From: Bacillus sp. REN10
GTDB lineage: Bacteria; Bacillota; Bacilli; Bacillales; Domibacillaceae
NCBI RefSeq assembly: GCF_016820555.1
Contig: NZ_JADHDW010000008.1
Span: 1-64,000, forward strand
Reading direction: 5' to 3'
DNA: 64,000 bases
A program made the position numbers and the translations under genes. This document shows, one piece after another, positions 42,686 through 52,183 of the stretch (the first letter of the stretch is position 1; every line of letters starts with the position of its first letter). The notes below the pieces were generated by a model, which was given only the letters and a program-made list of their open reading frames with translations, did no database searches and was not told the DNA's origin.

Positions 42686-43407
42686 GCGCTATTAAATCGT
42701 TAATGCGAATGGATGCTAAGCAAATGTACCGAGACCCGATGTTTATGCTGATTTTCTTCGCCCCCTGCTTACTTATTGTATTTACTAGATTCGGTGTGCC
42801 TTTCCTCAATGAAGTATTAGAGCGGCAGTTCAATTGGGAATTGACTAATTTCCACCCATTAATTATGAGCTTTACCATGATACTTATTCCATTAATGACA
42901 GGAGTGATTACAGGATTTATGATGTTGGATGAGCGGGATGAATCGATTATTTCTTATTTTGCTGTCACTCCGCTCACGAAAACGGGCTATTTTCAATACC
43001 GCTTAGCCATTCCGGTTACTTTAACGATCCTATTCAGTACATATTGGTTTCTCTTTTCATCACTTGACTCACCAAGCATCACCATGATGTTGTTTCTCAT
43101 TCCGATGCTCGCTTTAGAAGCGGCAATCATCGCTTTATTTCAAGCTGCTTTTGCTGCGAATAAAATTGAAGGCCTAGCTTTATCCAAAGGAATCGGTCTC
43201 ATCGTGTTTGCTCCCTTGATCGCCTATTTTTTAAAACAAATATGGCAAATAACCGGAAGTTTAATCCCTACCTTCTGGCCAGCAAAGCTATACTTACTAG
43301 GAGCCAATCATTTTCCGACATTTCTTCTGCTTTGGCTCATTGGCATGATGTATCATGGACTCCTTTTTCGATTGCTGATGAAGAAATTTTTAAATCAAGT
43401 GGAGTAA
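42679..43407 (+). CDS. ABC transporter permease, second of two
   Basis: A 242-residue, six-helix membrane protein starting MVSAIKSLMRMDAKQMYRDP, a typical ABC-2 start; later GVITGFMMLDERDESIISYFAVTPLTK is family-like. ATG 42679 has GGGAGCGG upstream and overlaps the previous stop by seven bases. Confidence 0.87.
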   Translation: MVSAIKSLMRMDAKQMYRDPMFMLIFFAPCLLIVFTRFGVPFLNEVLERQFNWELTNFHPLIMSFTMILIPLMTGVITGFMMLDERDESIISYFAVTPLTKTGYFQYRLAIPVTLTILFSTYWFLFSSLDSPSITMMLFLIPMLALEAAIIALFQAAFAANKIEGLALSKGIGLIVFAPLIAYFLKQIWQITGSLIPTFWPAKLYLLGANHFPTFLLLWLIGMMYHGLLFRLLMKKFLNQVE

Positions 43408-43461
43408 ATAAGAGAAGGTAGAAAGGAATGACCTCAACTGAGCAGCGCAATTGTATATTTC

Positions 43462-43755
43462 GTGATTTTAATACCATTTCTCATATTTGCGATCGTTTTA
43501 TCAAAAGGCAAAGGAGCCTTCTTAATCGCAGGATATAACACCATGTCACAAAGTGAAAAAGAAAAATATAACGAAGCGGAACTTTGCAAATTTATGAGCA
43601 AAATTATGTATGGCATTTGTGTTAGTCTATTACTATGGGCATTAAGCGAAATACTAGATTACCAAATTTTGTTTGGCCTTGGCCTGATTTTATTTGTCTG
43701 TCTTATCGTGTTTGCCTTAGTCTACTTCAATACGGGGAATCGATTTAAAAAATAG
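43462..43755 (+). CDS. DUF3784 membrane protein
   Basis: About 97 residues from a GTG at 43462. KGKGAFLIAGYNTMSQSEKEKYNEAELCKFM is the DUF3784 signature, followed by two helices. The frame stays open up to 43432, and a CTG at 43438 lies at a good distance from AAAGGAATG; that start would add SSAIVYFV and complete the first helix. So the true start may be the unusual CTG, or a base may be missing. Follows the ABC operon by about 30-55 bp. Confidence 0.78.
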   Translation: MILIPFLIFAIVLSKGKGAFLIAGYNTMSQSEKEKYNEAELCKFMSKIMYGICVSLLLWALSEILDYQILFGLGLILFVCLIVFALVYFNTGNRFKK

Positions 43756-43782
43756 GTTTCTCCATTTAAGCAGAATAAAAAG

Positions 43783-43854
43783 GGCAGATTAGTACAACAA
43801 GGAGTCAACCTATTCCTGGGACTTACTCCTTTTTATTGTACTAACCTGCTTTGT
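43783..43854. terminator. Large hairpin terminator
   Basis: GCAGATTAGTACAACAAGGAGT pairs imperfectly, in two segments, with a downstream T-rich arm ending TTGTACTAACCTGC. It separates converging genes. Confidence 0.65.
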
Positions 43855-43908
43855 TCGTTTCAGTACACTTTCATCATTTAACCAAATATTATCAAGCTTT
43901 GTTTCGTG

Positions 43909-44160
43909 TTACTGAATATGTTTTCGATTCAATTTATTTGCTGTTCTGTATGCATCGAAAATACCAAAAATCCATACAATTGGGTAAATCAAGTACCCGA
44001 TGAACACTGCCATAAGTGCAGCATTCAGTGCTTGCCAAACCATCAGCAAAATACCTTTTACAATCTGTCCATTATAAATCTGCCCTAGTCCAGACCAAAA
44101 GAAACTAAGTACAGCAGCAACTCCCGGATTTTTTTGTACATATGGAACGTTTTCTTTCAT
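43909..44160 (-). CDS. TM2 domain membrane protein
   Basis: An 83-residue protein. NPGVAAVLSFFWSGLGQIYNGQIVKGILLM and YLIYPIVWIFGIFDAYRTANKLN are the TM2 domain: two helices joined by a short turn with a conserved YNGQ and GIFDAYRTA. Function unknown. ATG 44160 or 44166, with AAGGGGG upstream. Confidence 0.85.
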   Translation of the reverse strand: MKENVPYVQKNPGVAAVLSFFWSGLGQIYNGQIVKGILLMVWQALNAALMAVFIGYLIYPIVWIFGIFDAYRTANKLNRKHIQ

Positions 44161-44428
44161 CCTCATCTTCCCCCTTCTTTTTCAAAAACCTAGAAAGTGA
44201 CTATCTTAACTTTTTAGGTGAAGCTCGGAATGACTTATCTACCATCCTATCCATTTCAGGACAGAAATTTTGCATTAAAGCTATTAAATAAGATGATCTC
44301 CGTTCACCATAAAAAGCATAGACTGATCTTTACTACTATTGACATTATAAGCATACGGAATCTCTAACTCACCAAATAAAGTCTGATTTTGACAATTATT
44401 CCATACTTACAGACTCTATTTCCCCTCA

Positions 44429-44707
44429 TTATAACTGCTTATTCAGTAATACTATCAATTTCTTTTGTGCTCGTTCATTTTTCATCATTCTTTTTACACG
44501 AATTGAACTTTGCAAATAATGTCTAACTTTCCTATTTACAAAAAACAAGCGATGGTAACGCTCATCATTATAAATATTCTCAAACCAATCATATTGCCTT
44601 AACCGTTCAATATTATGATCAATTTTTTTAGTATCCAAAACATCACTACTAACATATATTCCTGCGAATAAAAAACTACCGATCAACTCTAAAATTACTT
44701 TCATCAT
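44429..44707 (-). CDS. Uncharacterised small protein, 92 residues
   Basis: Starts MMKVILELIGSFLFAGIYVS (one membrane helix), then a basic helical part (WFENIYNDERYHRLFFVNRK, RVKRMMKNERAQKKL). GAGGAG lies about 10 bases upstream. Family not recognised. Confidence 0.55.
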   Translation of the reverse strand: MMKVILELIGSFLFAGIYVSSDVLDTKKIDHNIERLRQYDWFENIYNDERYHRLFFVNRKVRHYLQSSIRVKRMMKNERAQKKLIVLLNKQL

Positions 44708-44914
44708 TGTTTTTATGGCTCCTCTAAATAAGGATTAACCCCTTGCTTTGAATTTTATTAAGGTATCTGCTGCGCTTATGTTTCTTCTCTAAACAACACC
44801 TAGACAACCATCTGTTCCGCTTCTAAAAAGGCGCACTCTTATTTAAGAAGTACGCCCGATTACAGAAATGAGAGAAAAACGTATGCACTGGTTCCTAATT
44901 ACAAATGCAATAAT

Positions 44915-45112
44915 TTAATTACCAAACACCGAAATCAACAAACTGATTGCAAGGAGGCCATATGCAATCTGTATGATTATGTACATTGTGAATTCAAAGG
45001 CTGAAAGTTTTCTTTGCTTTTTAGTTTTTTCCAAATGTCGCAAATAGAAAGTGGCACTAAAAATAAGTAATACACTAGCTATTGCGCGTAAAATTTCTGC
45101 AAGAACGACCAA
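44915..45112 (-). CDS. Small two-helix membrane protein
   Basis: About 65 residues from a TTG at 45112 with AAAGGAG upstream: VVLAEILRAIASVLLIFSAT, then a basic loop (RHLEKTKKQRKL) and a second helix (YIIIQIAYGLLAISLLISVF). Family not recognised. Confidence 0.5.
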   Translation of the reverse strand: MVVLAEILRAIASVLLIFSATFYLRHLEKTKKQRKLSAFEFTMYIIIQIAYGLLAISLLISVFGN

Positions 45113-45390
45113 GTATACGAACTCCTTTCTCCGGCACACCATTGTTCAATACGGAATTACGGAAGGTGCCATCCTGCCGAATCATCTGATTGCTTAATAC
45201 GCCTTCCCACACTCCACCTATTTTTCTATCGCTTTTTGTGACCTAACATTGCGTTCATCAGTTTTAAATTGAATTCAGATAAATTTCAAGGTTTTAAAGC
45301 AGTATTTTAATAACAAGTATTTACATTCTATATTAGTACCTGTTCCCCATACAGATGAAGTATAGTAAATCGGCGATATGGTATATACAC
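45113..45390. other. Gap with no supported gene
   Basis: AT-rich, with only short frames on both strands. Confidence 0.4.
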
Positions 45391-45427
45391 AAAAGAGGCT
45401 ACTACCAAAAAATGAGCAGCCTCTTTT
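45391..45427. terminator. Terminator of the ykf operon
   Basis: AAAAGAGGCT pairs with AGCCTCTTTT. It lies 30 bp past the end of ykfC. Confidence 0.8.
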
Positions 45428-45457
45428 GTTCAAGGTATTGGTATTACCCTTTAAATC

Positions 45458-46471
45458 TTACTGACTATCTGAAAAATAACGGCGAGCGCTTGCTAATTCT
45501 TCAATATATCCCTTGGTATTAACAGGAATGATTTCAACATCCCTTTTTGAATTTGGTGAGTGAATCATCATACCGTCCCCGGCATACATCCCTACATGAT
45601 GAATTCTTCCTTTCCCATTATCATAGGCAAAAAAGAGTAAATCACCAGGTTTTAGTTTATTAAGCCTCACAGGCTCCCCATATTTTGCTTGAACACTTGA
45701 ATCACGCGGGATGGTGATGCCATGCGATTGATGGATGGTAAACGTAAATCCTGAACAATCAAATCCAAATCCACTCATTCCAGCCCATAAATAATGAAGG
45801 CCTAAAAACATTTTTCCTGTTTCGACCAAGTCTTGTCCTTTCGGTGTCGGAATGGCGGATTGCGATTGATATATTTGTGCATCTTGTTTATTTACCCATG
45901 CATGGCTGCCATCTGGCTTTAACACTCTATAAGCTTGCTTTGTTTCTCCTATATAAGGCAGGCGAGTATTGTAACTAATTTCAATTTCTTTATGATTGAA
46001 AGAAGGCGTTTTAAAAAGATAAGTCGTTGGCGCTTTAAATAAAACCAACGGCTGATTTTCCTTTTCAGCATATTTTTCACTGTATGTTAACTGAGAAGAT
46101 GGCATCCATCCGGGATACCCTAAGTCATTACGCGGTGTTAGTTGACCATCTACTGCAACTTTGACCCATTCGCCTTGTCTTTCAAGAATTGTGACCTTAT
46201 TGCCGTACAAAGCTTGAGTTTCTAGCATTCCATCAGTAGATAATTGGACTTGCTGTTCATATGTCATAGAGCTTGTCCATTTTCTCATATCCACAGGATT
46301 TGTCGCGGATGGCGCATCTACAGGTCGCAAAATATCCGGAGCTGTCCAAAGCGTTGCGACGGAGACATCGACATAAGCCGTTTCCTCTATGTTTTTTTCC
46401 TTAGCATAGGCTGGTGTATTGAACGCTGCACCGGCTAAAAACACAATCATCATCAAAAACCAACGTTTCAT
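45458..46471 (-). CDS. ykfC: NlpC/P60 endopeptidase, YkfC-like (gamma-D-Glu-diamino acid)
   Basis: A 337-residue exported C40 peptidase. Signal peptide at residues 1-23 (WFLMMIVFLAGAAFNTPAYA). SH3-like domains occupy about 30-200. The catalytic domain has the cysteine in GFGFDCSGFTF, the histidine in IHHVGMYAG and the third residue in MIHSPNS. YkfC cuts murein peptides after gamma-D-glutamate, releasing L-Ala-D-Glu. It is last in a three-gene set after the epimerase that uses that product, which supports the assignment. Confidence 0.9.
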   Translation of the reverse strand: MKRWFLMMIVFLAGAAFNTPAYAKEKNIEETAYVDVSVATLWTAPDILRPVDAPSATNPVDMRKWTSSMTYEQQVQLSTDGMLETQALYGNKVTILERQGEWVKVAVDGQLTPRNDLGYPGWMPSSQLTYSEKYAEKENQPLVLFKAPTTYLFKTPSFNHKEIEISYNTRLPYIGETKQAYRVLKPDGSHAWVNKQDAQIYQSQSAIPTPKGQDLVETGKMFLGLHYLWAGMSGFGFDCSGFTFTIHQSHGITIPRDSSVQAKYGEPVRLNKLKPGDLLFFAYDNGKGRIHHVGMYAGDGMMIHSPNSKRDVEIIPVNTKGYIEELASARRYFSDSQ

Positions 46472-46503
46472 TCCTAGCCCTCCCTATTTTATTCATTCAG
46501 CAT

Positions 46504-47586
46504 CTAACCTTTGACCGTGCCAAGCACTGTGTTAACCAAACCGATCCCAGGTAAATCAGATAAAATAACTTTTTCATTAACATAAGAGAGTTCCTGTGTT
46601 TCTTCGGAAAGCCACAATGGAGCGTCTAAATCAAAATACTTCACGTTCGGATGGGCCGCCGCAAAATGGGCGGCTGCAGCGACCGAAAGTGCAGGTTCCA
46701 TCATGCTTCCAATCATACAAGCAACGCCATTTGTCTCAGCGATGCTGGCAATCTTCCAAGCATTTGAAATACCGCCACATTTCATAAGTTTAATATTTAA
46801 TAGATCAACATAGCGTCCAGAAATAAGCGTTAATGTGTCTTTTGCTGAAAATACGCTTTCATCTGCCATAATTGGGATCCCCACGCGTTCTGTGACGAAT
46901 TTCAACCCTTCTAAATCATGGCTTGCCACAGGTTGCTCAACAAATTCGATTCCTAAATTCCTTTTTTCCATGTCATTGATCAATTGGACAGCTTGTTTTG
47001 GCGTCCATCCTTGATTAGCATCAAGACGGAGCTTAACGGTTTTTGGAATAACATCTCGAATAGCTTCAATACGATCAATATCAAGACTAGGGTTCGCCCC
47101 TACCTTTACTTTTAAAATCTTAAACCCAAGATCTATATTTCTTTTCGCGTCATCGGCCATCTGTTTCGGTGCATCCACCCCAATAGTCATACATGTTTGA
47201 AGCGGCTTTTTATCTCCAAGAAAAGCATGTAACGGTACATGTAGCCATTTACAATAAGCGTCATGCAAAGCGATATCTGCCGCGGCTTTTGCGCTTGAAT
47301 TGCCAACGCAGCAAGATTGAATGGCCTGAAGCAAAGTTTGAAAATGACTGATGTCACTTCCGACGAGTATGTCTTTTATGGGCCCCGTAAGAGCGGCCAC
47401 AATGCTTTCAGAAGATTCTCCTGTAATAACGAAGGTAGGTGCAGCTGCTCCTTTCCCTATGATTCCATTCTCAAGAGTCAAAGTAACATCCGTACTTTCT
47501 ATTTCTGTTGCTGTTCTTAAAGCTGTTTTAAAGGGCATAAGTAATGGTATTTTTCGGCGGTTGACTTGTAAATCTTTGATCATCAT
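46504..47586 (-). CDS. ykfB: L-Ala-D/L-Glu epimerase (YkfB-like)
   Basis: A 360-residue enolase-superfamily enzyme of the muconate cycloisomerase group. Catalytic residues: KVKVGANP (K-x-K), metal ligands in RLDANQGW, FVEQPV and MADESVF, and the second lysine in LNIKLMKCGG. It interconverts L-Ala-D-Glu and L-Ala-L-Glu so that murein dipeptide can be used as food. It lies between a DUF819 transporter gene and the YkfC peptidase gene. Confidence 0.92.
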   Translation of the reverse strand: MMIKDLQVNRRKIPLLMPFKTALRTATEIESTDVTLTLENGIIGKGAAAPTFVITGESSESIVAALTGPIKDILVGSDISHFQTLLQAIQSCCVGNSSAKAAADIALHDAYCKWLHVPLHAFLGDKKPLQTCMTIGVDAPKQMADDAKRNIDLGFKILKVKVGANPSLDIDRIEAIRDVIPKTVKLRLDANQGWTPKQAVQLINDMEKRNLGIEFVEQPVASHDLEGLKFVTERVGIPIMADESVFSAKDTLTLISGRYVDLLNIKLMKCGGISNAWKIASIAETNGVACMIGSMMEPALSVAAAAHFAAAHPNVKYFDLDAPLWLSEETQELSYVNEKVILSDLPGIGLVNTVLGTVKG

Positions 47587-47640
47587 AGTTGTATACTTCC
47601 TTTCTTTATCAAATCCCTTACATAACTCTTGATGAACGCT

Positions 47641-48714
47641 TTATAGAATGGCCAAAATTTTAGCAACAAGCATTCCAAAGTAAGTGCCAAGGAATGAGCC
47701 AATGAGAGCCATGATAACCCCAATTGGGATTAGTGTTCGACTATATGCAGCCGCTAACATTGGCGCCGATGCCATCCCTCCAATATTTGCTAAACTCGCC
47801 ACACCAAGCGTAAATAGATCATATTTAAATAGTTTCCCTAAAAGCAGCATGATGATTAAGTGAACAAGCATGACATTAGAAACATCAAGCGCCCCTGGAA
47901 TTTTAGCTACAGGCGTTTGAGCCAATAGTAACCCAATAACCGATGCGATCATAATGGTCCAGCTTGTACTATTAATAACAGCTCCAACTTCAGGCAAGTG
48001 CGTACCGGCAAAAGTTGATAAGGAAGAAATTAAGAGACCAATACCAAGTAAATACAAGATATGTTGGAAGCGAGGCCCTGTTTTTTCCTCTTCACTTGCA
48101 GCAGCAATCTCATTAAACCCTTGGTGGGTGAATCCAGCATCTGCTTTGGTCCAACGATTGAATCTTCCGGCGAATGGAACGAGCCAAAACATGAACATGA
48201 CCCAAACAGCATAATTGATTGTATCCATCATAAGGGCATAGCCGAAAATATTTTCAGGTACTTTCAGTATGCCTTGAAGGGCAACCATATTGGCTGATCC
48301 GCCTGTCCAACTTCCAGCAAGTGCTCCAAAAGCCTTCCAAGTGCCATCCACATAGAAATGCTGGAGAAGAGCATACACAATAACAAACCCAAACATAATA
48401 CTGACAACTGCTACAAGATATCCGCCAAGCATTCTTGGACCAAGCTTAATAATGCTTCGTATATCGCATTTTAATAACATGATAGCGAGCATTGCTGGAA
48501 GTAAAGCCCCTTTAACACCTGCGTACATTGCTGCAGTAGACTCATTATTGGCAAATACCCCGCATGTCTGCATCACAGCGGCTCCGATATAAATCAAAAC
48601 AATGCCCGGTATAAACTTAAAGAATTTGTTTGTGCTAAATCGTTTCTCAAAAGCGACCATCAGAGCGGCCATCGCAACAAGCACACTGAGATACATAAAT
48701 CCATCTTGAATCAT
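47641..48714 (-). CDS. DUF819 (YjcL-like) membrane transporter
   Basis: About 357 residues, 10-11 helices. ALAGSWTGGSANMVALQGIL is the conserved DUF819 centre; VFANNESTAAMYAGVKGALLP and LANIGGMASAPMLAAAYSR are also typical. DUF819 proteins resemble secondary carriers. As first gene of an operon with YkfB and YkfC it is a good candidate for murein dipeptide or tripeptide uptake, in place of the usual Ykf/Dpp ABC system. ATG 48714 has AAAGGAG nine bases upstream. Confidence 0.88.
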   Translation of the reverse strand: MIQDGFMYLSVLVAMAALMVAFEKRFSTNKFFKFIPGIVLIYIGAAVMQTCGVFANNESTAAMYAGVKGALLPAMLAIMLLKCDIRSIIKLGPRMLGGYLVAVVSIMFGFVIVYALLQHFYVDGTWKAFGALAGSWTGGSANMVALQGILKVPENIFGYALMMDTINYAVWVMFMFWLVPFAGRFNRWTKADAGFTHQGFNEIAAASEEEKTGPRFQHILYLLGIGLLISSLSTFAGTHLPEVGAVINSTSWTIMIASVIGLLLAQTPVAKIPGALDVSNVMLVHLIIMLLLGKLFKYDLFTLGVASLANIGGMASAPMLAAAYSRTLIPIGVIMALIGSFLGTYFGMLVAKILAIL

Positions 48715-48817
48715 TGATATCATCTCCTTTAAAAGTGAAATCTATAAATTTAAGGTTTAGAGAGTGAATAAATCAGCGAAGTGATATTTACACTCTCCCC
48801 CTTTTTTCACAATAAAA

Positions 48818-48854
48818 AAATCCAGCCTAACAATAAAACAGTTAGACTGGATTT
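48818..48854 (-). terminator. Terminator of the DUF3870 gene
   Basis: AAATCCAGCCTAAC pairs with GTTAGACTGGATTT (one mismatch), with A/T tracts. It separates the DUF3870 gene from the ykf operon. Confidence 0.8.
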
Positions 48855-48863
48855 CGCCTAGGT

Positions 48864-49184
48864 TTAATTAGGCAAAGCAGCAATTTCTTGATATTTTTTT
48901 TGAACATCATTAAAGGCAACCATTAACGCTTTTTGGGATGATCCAAAATAACGCTGGCTAATGTCTTCTGCAATCGAAGGATCATCAATATAACGTCCAA
49001 TAAAAAGCGATTGCACAAAACGTTTAGTTATGTCCACTGTTGCCGAACATTCAACATCTATGATCTTTCCATCTGTCTCATCGACCACAATTGCCAGAAA
49101 ATACTGATTATATTTTTTGGTAATCGGATTATTTTGGGGCGCTTTAGCATCACCAATAATAAAAATCGTATTCTTATCATACAT
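48864..49184 (-). CDS. DUF3870 protein
   Basis: A 106-residue protein starting MYDKNTIFIIGDAKAPQNNP, with NQYFLAIVVDETDGKIIDVECSATVDITKRFVQSLFIG and a helical end. DUF3870 proteins are of unknown function and often sit beside amino acid or dipeptide metabolism genes. ATG 49184 has AAAGGAA upstream. It has its own terminator but lies just before the DUF819-ykfBC operon on the same strand. Confidence 0.83.
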   Translation of the reverse strand: MYDKNTIFIIGDAKAPQNNPITKKYNQYFLAIVVDETDGKIIDVECSATVDITKRFVQSLFIGRYIDDPSIAEDISQRYFGSSQKALMVAFNDVQKKYQEIAALPN

Positions 49185-49496
49185 ACGAGCCAATTCCTTT
49201 CAAGCGTAATATCAGACGATACAAGGGACCAACAAGGGAAAACTTGCAGAAGCTTGTACCGTGAAATCGTTTTCAAAGGATATTATATAATATATCATTC
49301 CTACCTTTTTTAGGCAATAATGAATTTTCAGCATTCGGTAAGAAATAAGGTCCATTTAGGGGTTGCAGTTACACTCTAAACCAACAATTGCTGATATGCG
49401 TAATCACTTAAAATAGTTTATCAGTCAAAAATCAAAAAAGTGAGCAATTATGCATTATATTCCCTCTTATTTATGGTTGAAACTAGCCGAAAAAAC
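49185..49496. other. Gap with no supported gene
   Basis: Promoter region of the DUF3870 gene and AT-rich sequence without a convincing reading frame. Confidence 0.4.
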
Positions 49497-49531
49497 ACGC
49501 CGGATTTCTTTATGTAAGAAAGATCGGCGTA
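49497..49531. terminator. Terminator of the multicopper oxidase gene
   Basis: ACGCCGGATTTCTT pairs with AAGAAAGATCGGCGT (two small defects); on the minus strand GTTTTTT follows. Confidence 0.75.
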
Positions 49532-49602
49532 TTTTATGTTATAAAAAGATTCTTATCCAGTGTAGCTCTAATATAAACTATATAAAATGCACAACTAGTT
49601 AA

Positions 49603-51090
49603 CTAATCCACTTTAATTTGTCCCATCATTCCATTGTCTTCATGCTCCAGAATGTGACAATGAAACATGTAAATTCCTTTTTCAGTGAACTTAACTGCAA
49701 TTTTTGCTTTTTGTCCAGGTTTTAAAGAAACGGTATCTTTTAATCCAGATAAATTCTTTGGAGGCTCTTTTCCATCAATTGATATAACTTGGAATTGTGT
49801 ACCATGAATATGGAAAGGATGGGCCATTCCCCCCGTTGAATCTTTCATATTTTCTATTTCCCATACTTCAGTTTTATTTTGTTTCTGTATTAGATCAATT
49901 CGATTTGCATTAAACTTCTTATTATTAATTGTCACATTTTTCCCCATACCAGCCAATTTAATTTTTTTTGTGACCTTTTTATTTTTTACTTCATCAGAAA
50001 TTTGGAGGTTATTTAATGACTTTATAGCTTTTGCTGTTTTGGAATTATCCGCTGATCCTTTTAAATGAATAGGCAGAATAGCTACACTATCTTTATTAAA
50101 GAGTGTAACTACATTTCCCTCCACTTTAGTTAAATCTACGAGAACTTCAGCCCGTTCAGCAGGTGCAATTTCAATCTCTTTTGTTGTGTTTAGTTTATTT
50201 AAGAAACCACCATCACTTGCGATTTGATGAAATTCCATGTCGTTATCAAAGTGTAGAGTATAACTTCTCATATTGGAACCATTTAAAATACGTAAGCGAA
50301 CTTTTTTACGATCCACTATTAGTTTTGGGTCGACAATCCCATTGATTAAAAGCGTGTCCCCTGTTGTTCCATCTTCATTCATTACTTTGTCATAATCAAG
50401 TTGTTTATCATCAGTAAATGTTTTATCTTGAATAATAATTGGAAAATCATCTTCTCCATAAGTTTTTGGAATATCTAATTTTTCACTATTCTTATCATCG
50501 ATATAAAGTAACCCTGCTAAACCTTTAAATACTTGTTTTCCTGTTTCATGCATAGGGTGTGGATGAAACCAGAGTGTAGCAGCATCCTGTTTGACGGTAA
50601 AGTGAATGGTTTCAGACTCGCCAGGTTTCAATACTTTATGTGGTCCCCCGTCCTCGTTACTAGGAACTTTAAGACCATGCCAATGGAAAGTAGTATCTTC
50701 TTTTAAATCATTGACTAAATGAATGGTGACCTCCATTCCCTTTTTCACTCGAATTACTGGTCCCAAAAAGTCCCCATTATATCCGTATACTTTTGTTTTA
50801 ATTCCATCAAATATTTCTGAAACACCTTGTTGAGCTCGAATGGTATATGAAATGGAATTGTTATCCTCATGATCTGGTTTTAGTACTTTTGGAAAAGTTA
50901 ATTCATTTTCTCCAAGACTGCTTTTTAACTCTGTATTGGATTCATGGCTCATATCCATAGAAGAATGATCCATACCTTTCATATCCATTGAAGAGTGGTC
51001 CATATTTTTCGTATTGTTACTATTTCCTTGGCTACAAGCTCCTAGTATGCTCAGACTTACAACAATACTTGCTAATGCTATTTTCCTCAT
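49603..51090 (-). CDS. Multicopper oxidase lipoprotein with Met-rich N-terminus
   Basis: A 495-residue lipoprotein (lipobox LGAC at residues 16-19). The four copper-binding blocks are intact: HWHGL, WFHPHPMHE, HPFHIHG and HCHILEHEDNGMM. Residues 30-50 hold MDHSSMDM twice, a Met/His motif that binds Cu(I). This is the pattern of CueO-like cuprous oxidases that protect against copper. No CopA or CopZ is next to it, but a two-component system follows on the same strand just upstream, the likely copper sensor. A terminator ends the gene. Confidence 0.92.
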   Translation of the reverse strand: MRKIALASIVVSLSILGACSQGNSNNTKNMDHSSMDMKGMDHSSMDMSHESNTELKSSLGENELTFPKVLKPDHEDNNSISYTIRAQQGVSEIFDGIKTKVYGYNGDFLGPVIRVKKGMEVTIHLVNDLKEDTTFHWHGLKVPSNEDGGPHKVLKPGESETIHFTVKQDAATLWFHPHPMHETGKQVFKGLAGLLYIDDKNSEKLDIPKTYGEDDFPIIIQDKTFTDDKQLDYDKVMNEDGTTGDTLLINGIVDPKLIVDRKKVRLRILNGSNMRSYTLHFDNDMEFHQIASDGGFLNKLNTTKEIEIAPAERAEVLVDLTKVEGNVVTLFNKDSVAILPIHLKGSADNSKTAKAIKSLNNLQISDEVKNKKVTKKIKLAGMGKNVTINNKKFNANRIDLIQKQNKTEVWEIENMKDSTGGMAHPFHIHGTQFQVISIDGKEPPKNLSGLKDTVSLKPGQKAKIAVKFTEKGIYMFHCHILEHEDNGMMGQIKVD

Positions 51091-51139
51091 ATATCAACCA
51101 TTCCTTTCGCTGTAAATATACAGAATAGTTGTGTAGGAA

Positions 51140-52183
51140 TTATGTAGAAACGGGCATTTGTATAAAAAATGTTGTTCCTATATTTTGTTCGCTTTTGACG
51201 GAAATTGTACCGTTATGTGCTTCCACTAGCTTTTTAGTAATTGTCATACCAATCCCATTGCCAGTATATCGATTTTCTCCTCGATAATTTCGTTCAAAGA
51301 TTTTTTTACTTGTCTCTTCATCCATACCAATTCCATTATCATGTACAAGAATGAAATAGTTACAGCTTTTTTTATATAATTTGATGGAGATAATGCTCCC
51401 CTTTTGAACATGGTATATGGCGTTTTTAATAATATTGTGTAGAATTTGATTCAATCTCAGAGCATCTACCTTTGCATGAATTGTTTTGTCTAAATCCATT
51501 TCTATCTGTATTTCTTTTTCAAGTAATTCACTTGCTAATGCAATAACAGATTTCTCGATTAAATTAGCAATCGGTTGCTCTTTCATAATGACTTTAAATG
51601 TAGGACTATTAATATCATTTAATGTATCTAATTCTCCAATGAGGATAATAAGCCGATCAATTTCTTCAACACATGCTTGCAAGCGATCTGGAGTAGCTGT
51701 CCAAACCCCATCTTCAAATGCACTTAAATAGCTTTTTATTGAGGCTAGTGGATTACGAATTTCATGTGCAAGATCTTGTGTCATTTCTTTACGACGCAAT
51801 TCATAAGCACTTAATGTTTCATCTAGTTTTATCAACGACTGACCTAATTGGCCAATTTGATCATTAACGGTATAACTTATATTTAAGTGACGGTCTCCAC
51901 GAACCAGCCTTAACGCGAAATGATTTAGTTCTTGAATCGGCCTAGTCAATGCTCTTGCAATTAACAAACTAGAAATCAAAATGACAATAAGTAATAAGCC
52001 TAATGCCCACAATGCCGTTTCTCTTAATGCCATATCAAAATGATGAATTAATTCTTCAGAGTCGGTAATATGCAGCATCATCAAATGTTCATGGCCTTTA
52101 TAAAGTAATATCACTGTAATAAATAAGAGCATGCATGATGAAAAAATGGTTATAATTAAGGCAACTTTTATATTAAACTTCAT
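51140..52183 (-). CDS. Sensor histidine kinase
   Basis: A 347-residue kinase. Two membrane helices (about 8-30 and 52-73) bound a very short outer loop, then a HAMP domain, the phospho-acceptor in LAHEIRNPLASIKSYL, the N box NIIKNAIYHV and the G boxes DNGIGMD and GNGIGM. The short outer loop suggests sensing in or near the membrane. Its start overlaps the regulator's stop (TAATG). The multicopper oxidase gene follows it, so copper or membrane stress is a likely signal. Confidence 0.93.
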   Translation of the reverse strand: MKFNIKVALIITIFSSCMLLFITVILLYKGHEHLMMLHITDSEELIHHFDMALRETALWALGLLLIVILISSLLIARALTRPIQELNHFALRLVRGDRHLNISYTVNDQIGQLGQSLIKLDETLSAYELRRKEMTQDLAHEIRNPLASIKSYLSAFEDGVWTATPDRLQACVEEIDRLIILIGELDTLNDINSPTFKVIMKEQPIANLIEKSVIALASELLEKEIQIEMDLDKTIHAKVDALRLNQILHNIIKNAIYHVQKGSIISIKLYKKSCNYFILVHDNGIGMDEETSKKIFERNYRGENRYTGNGIGMTITKKLVEAHNGTISVKSEQNIGTTFFIQMPVST

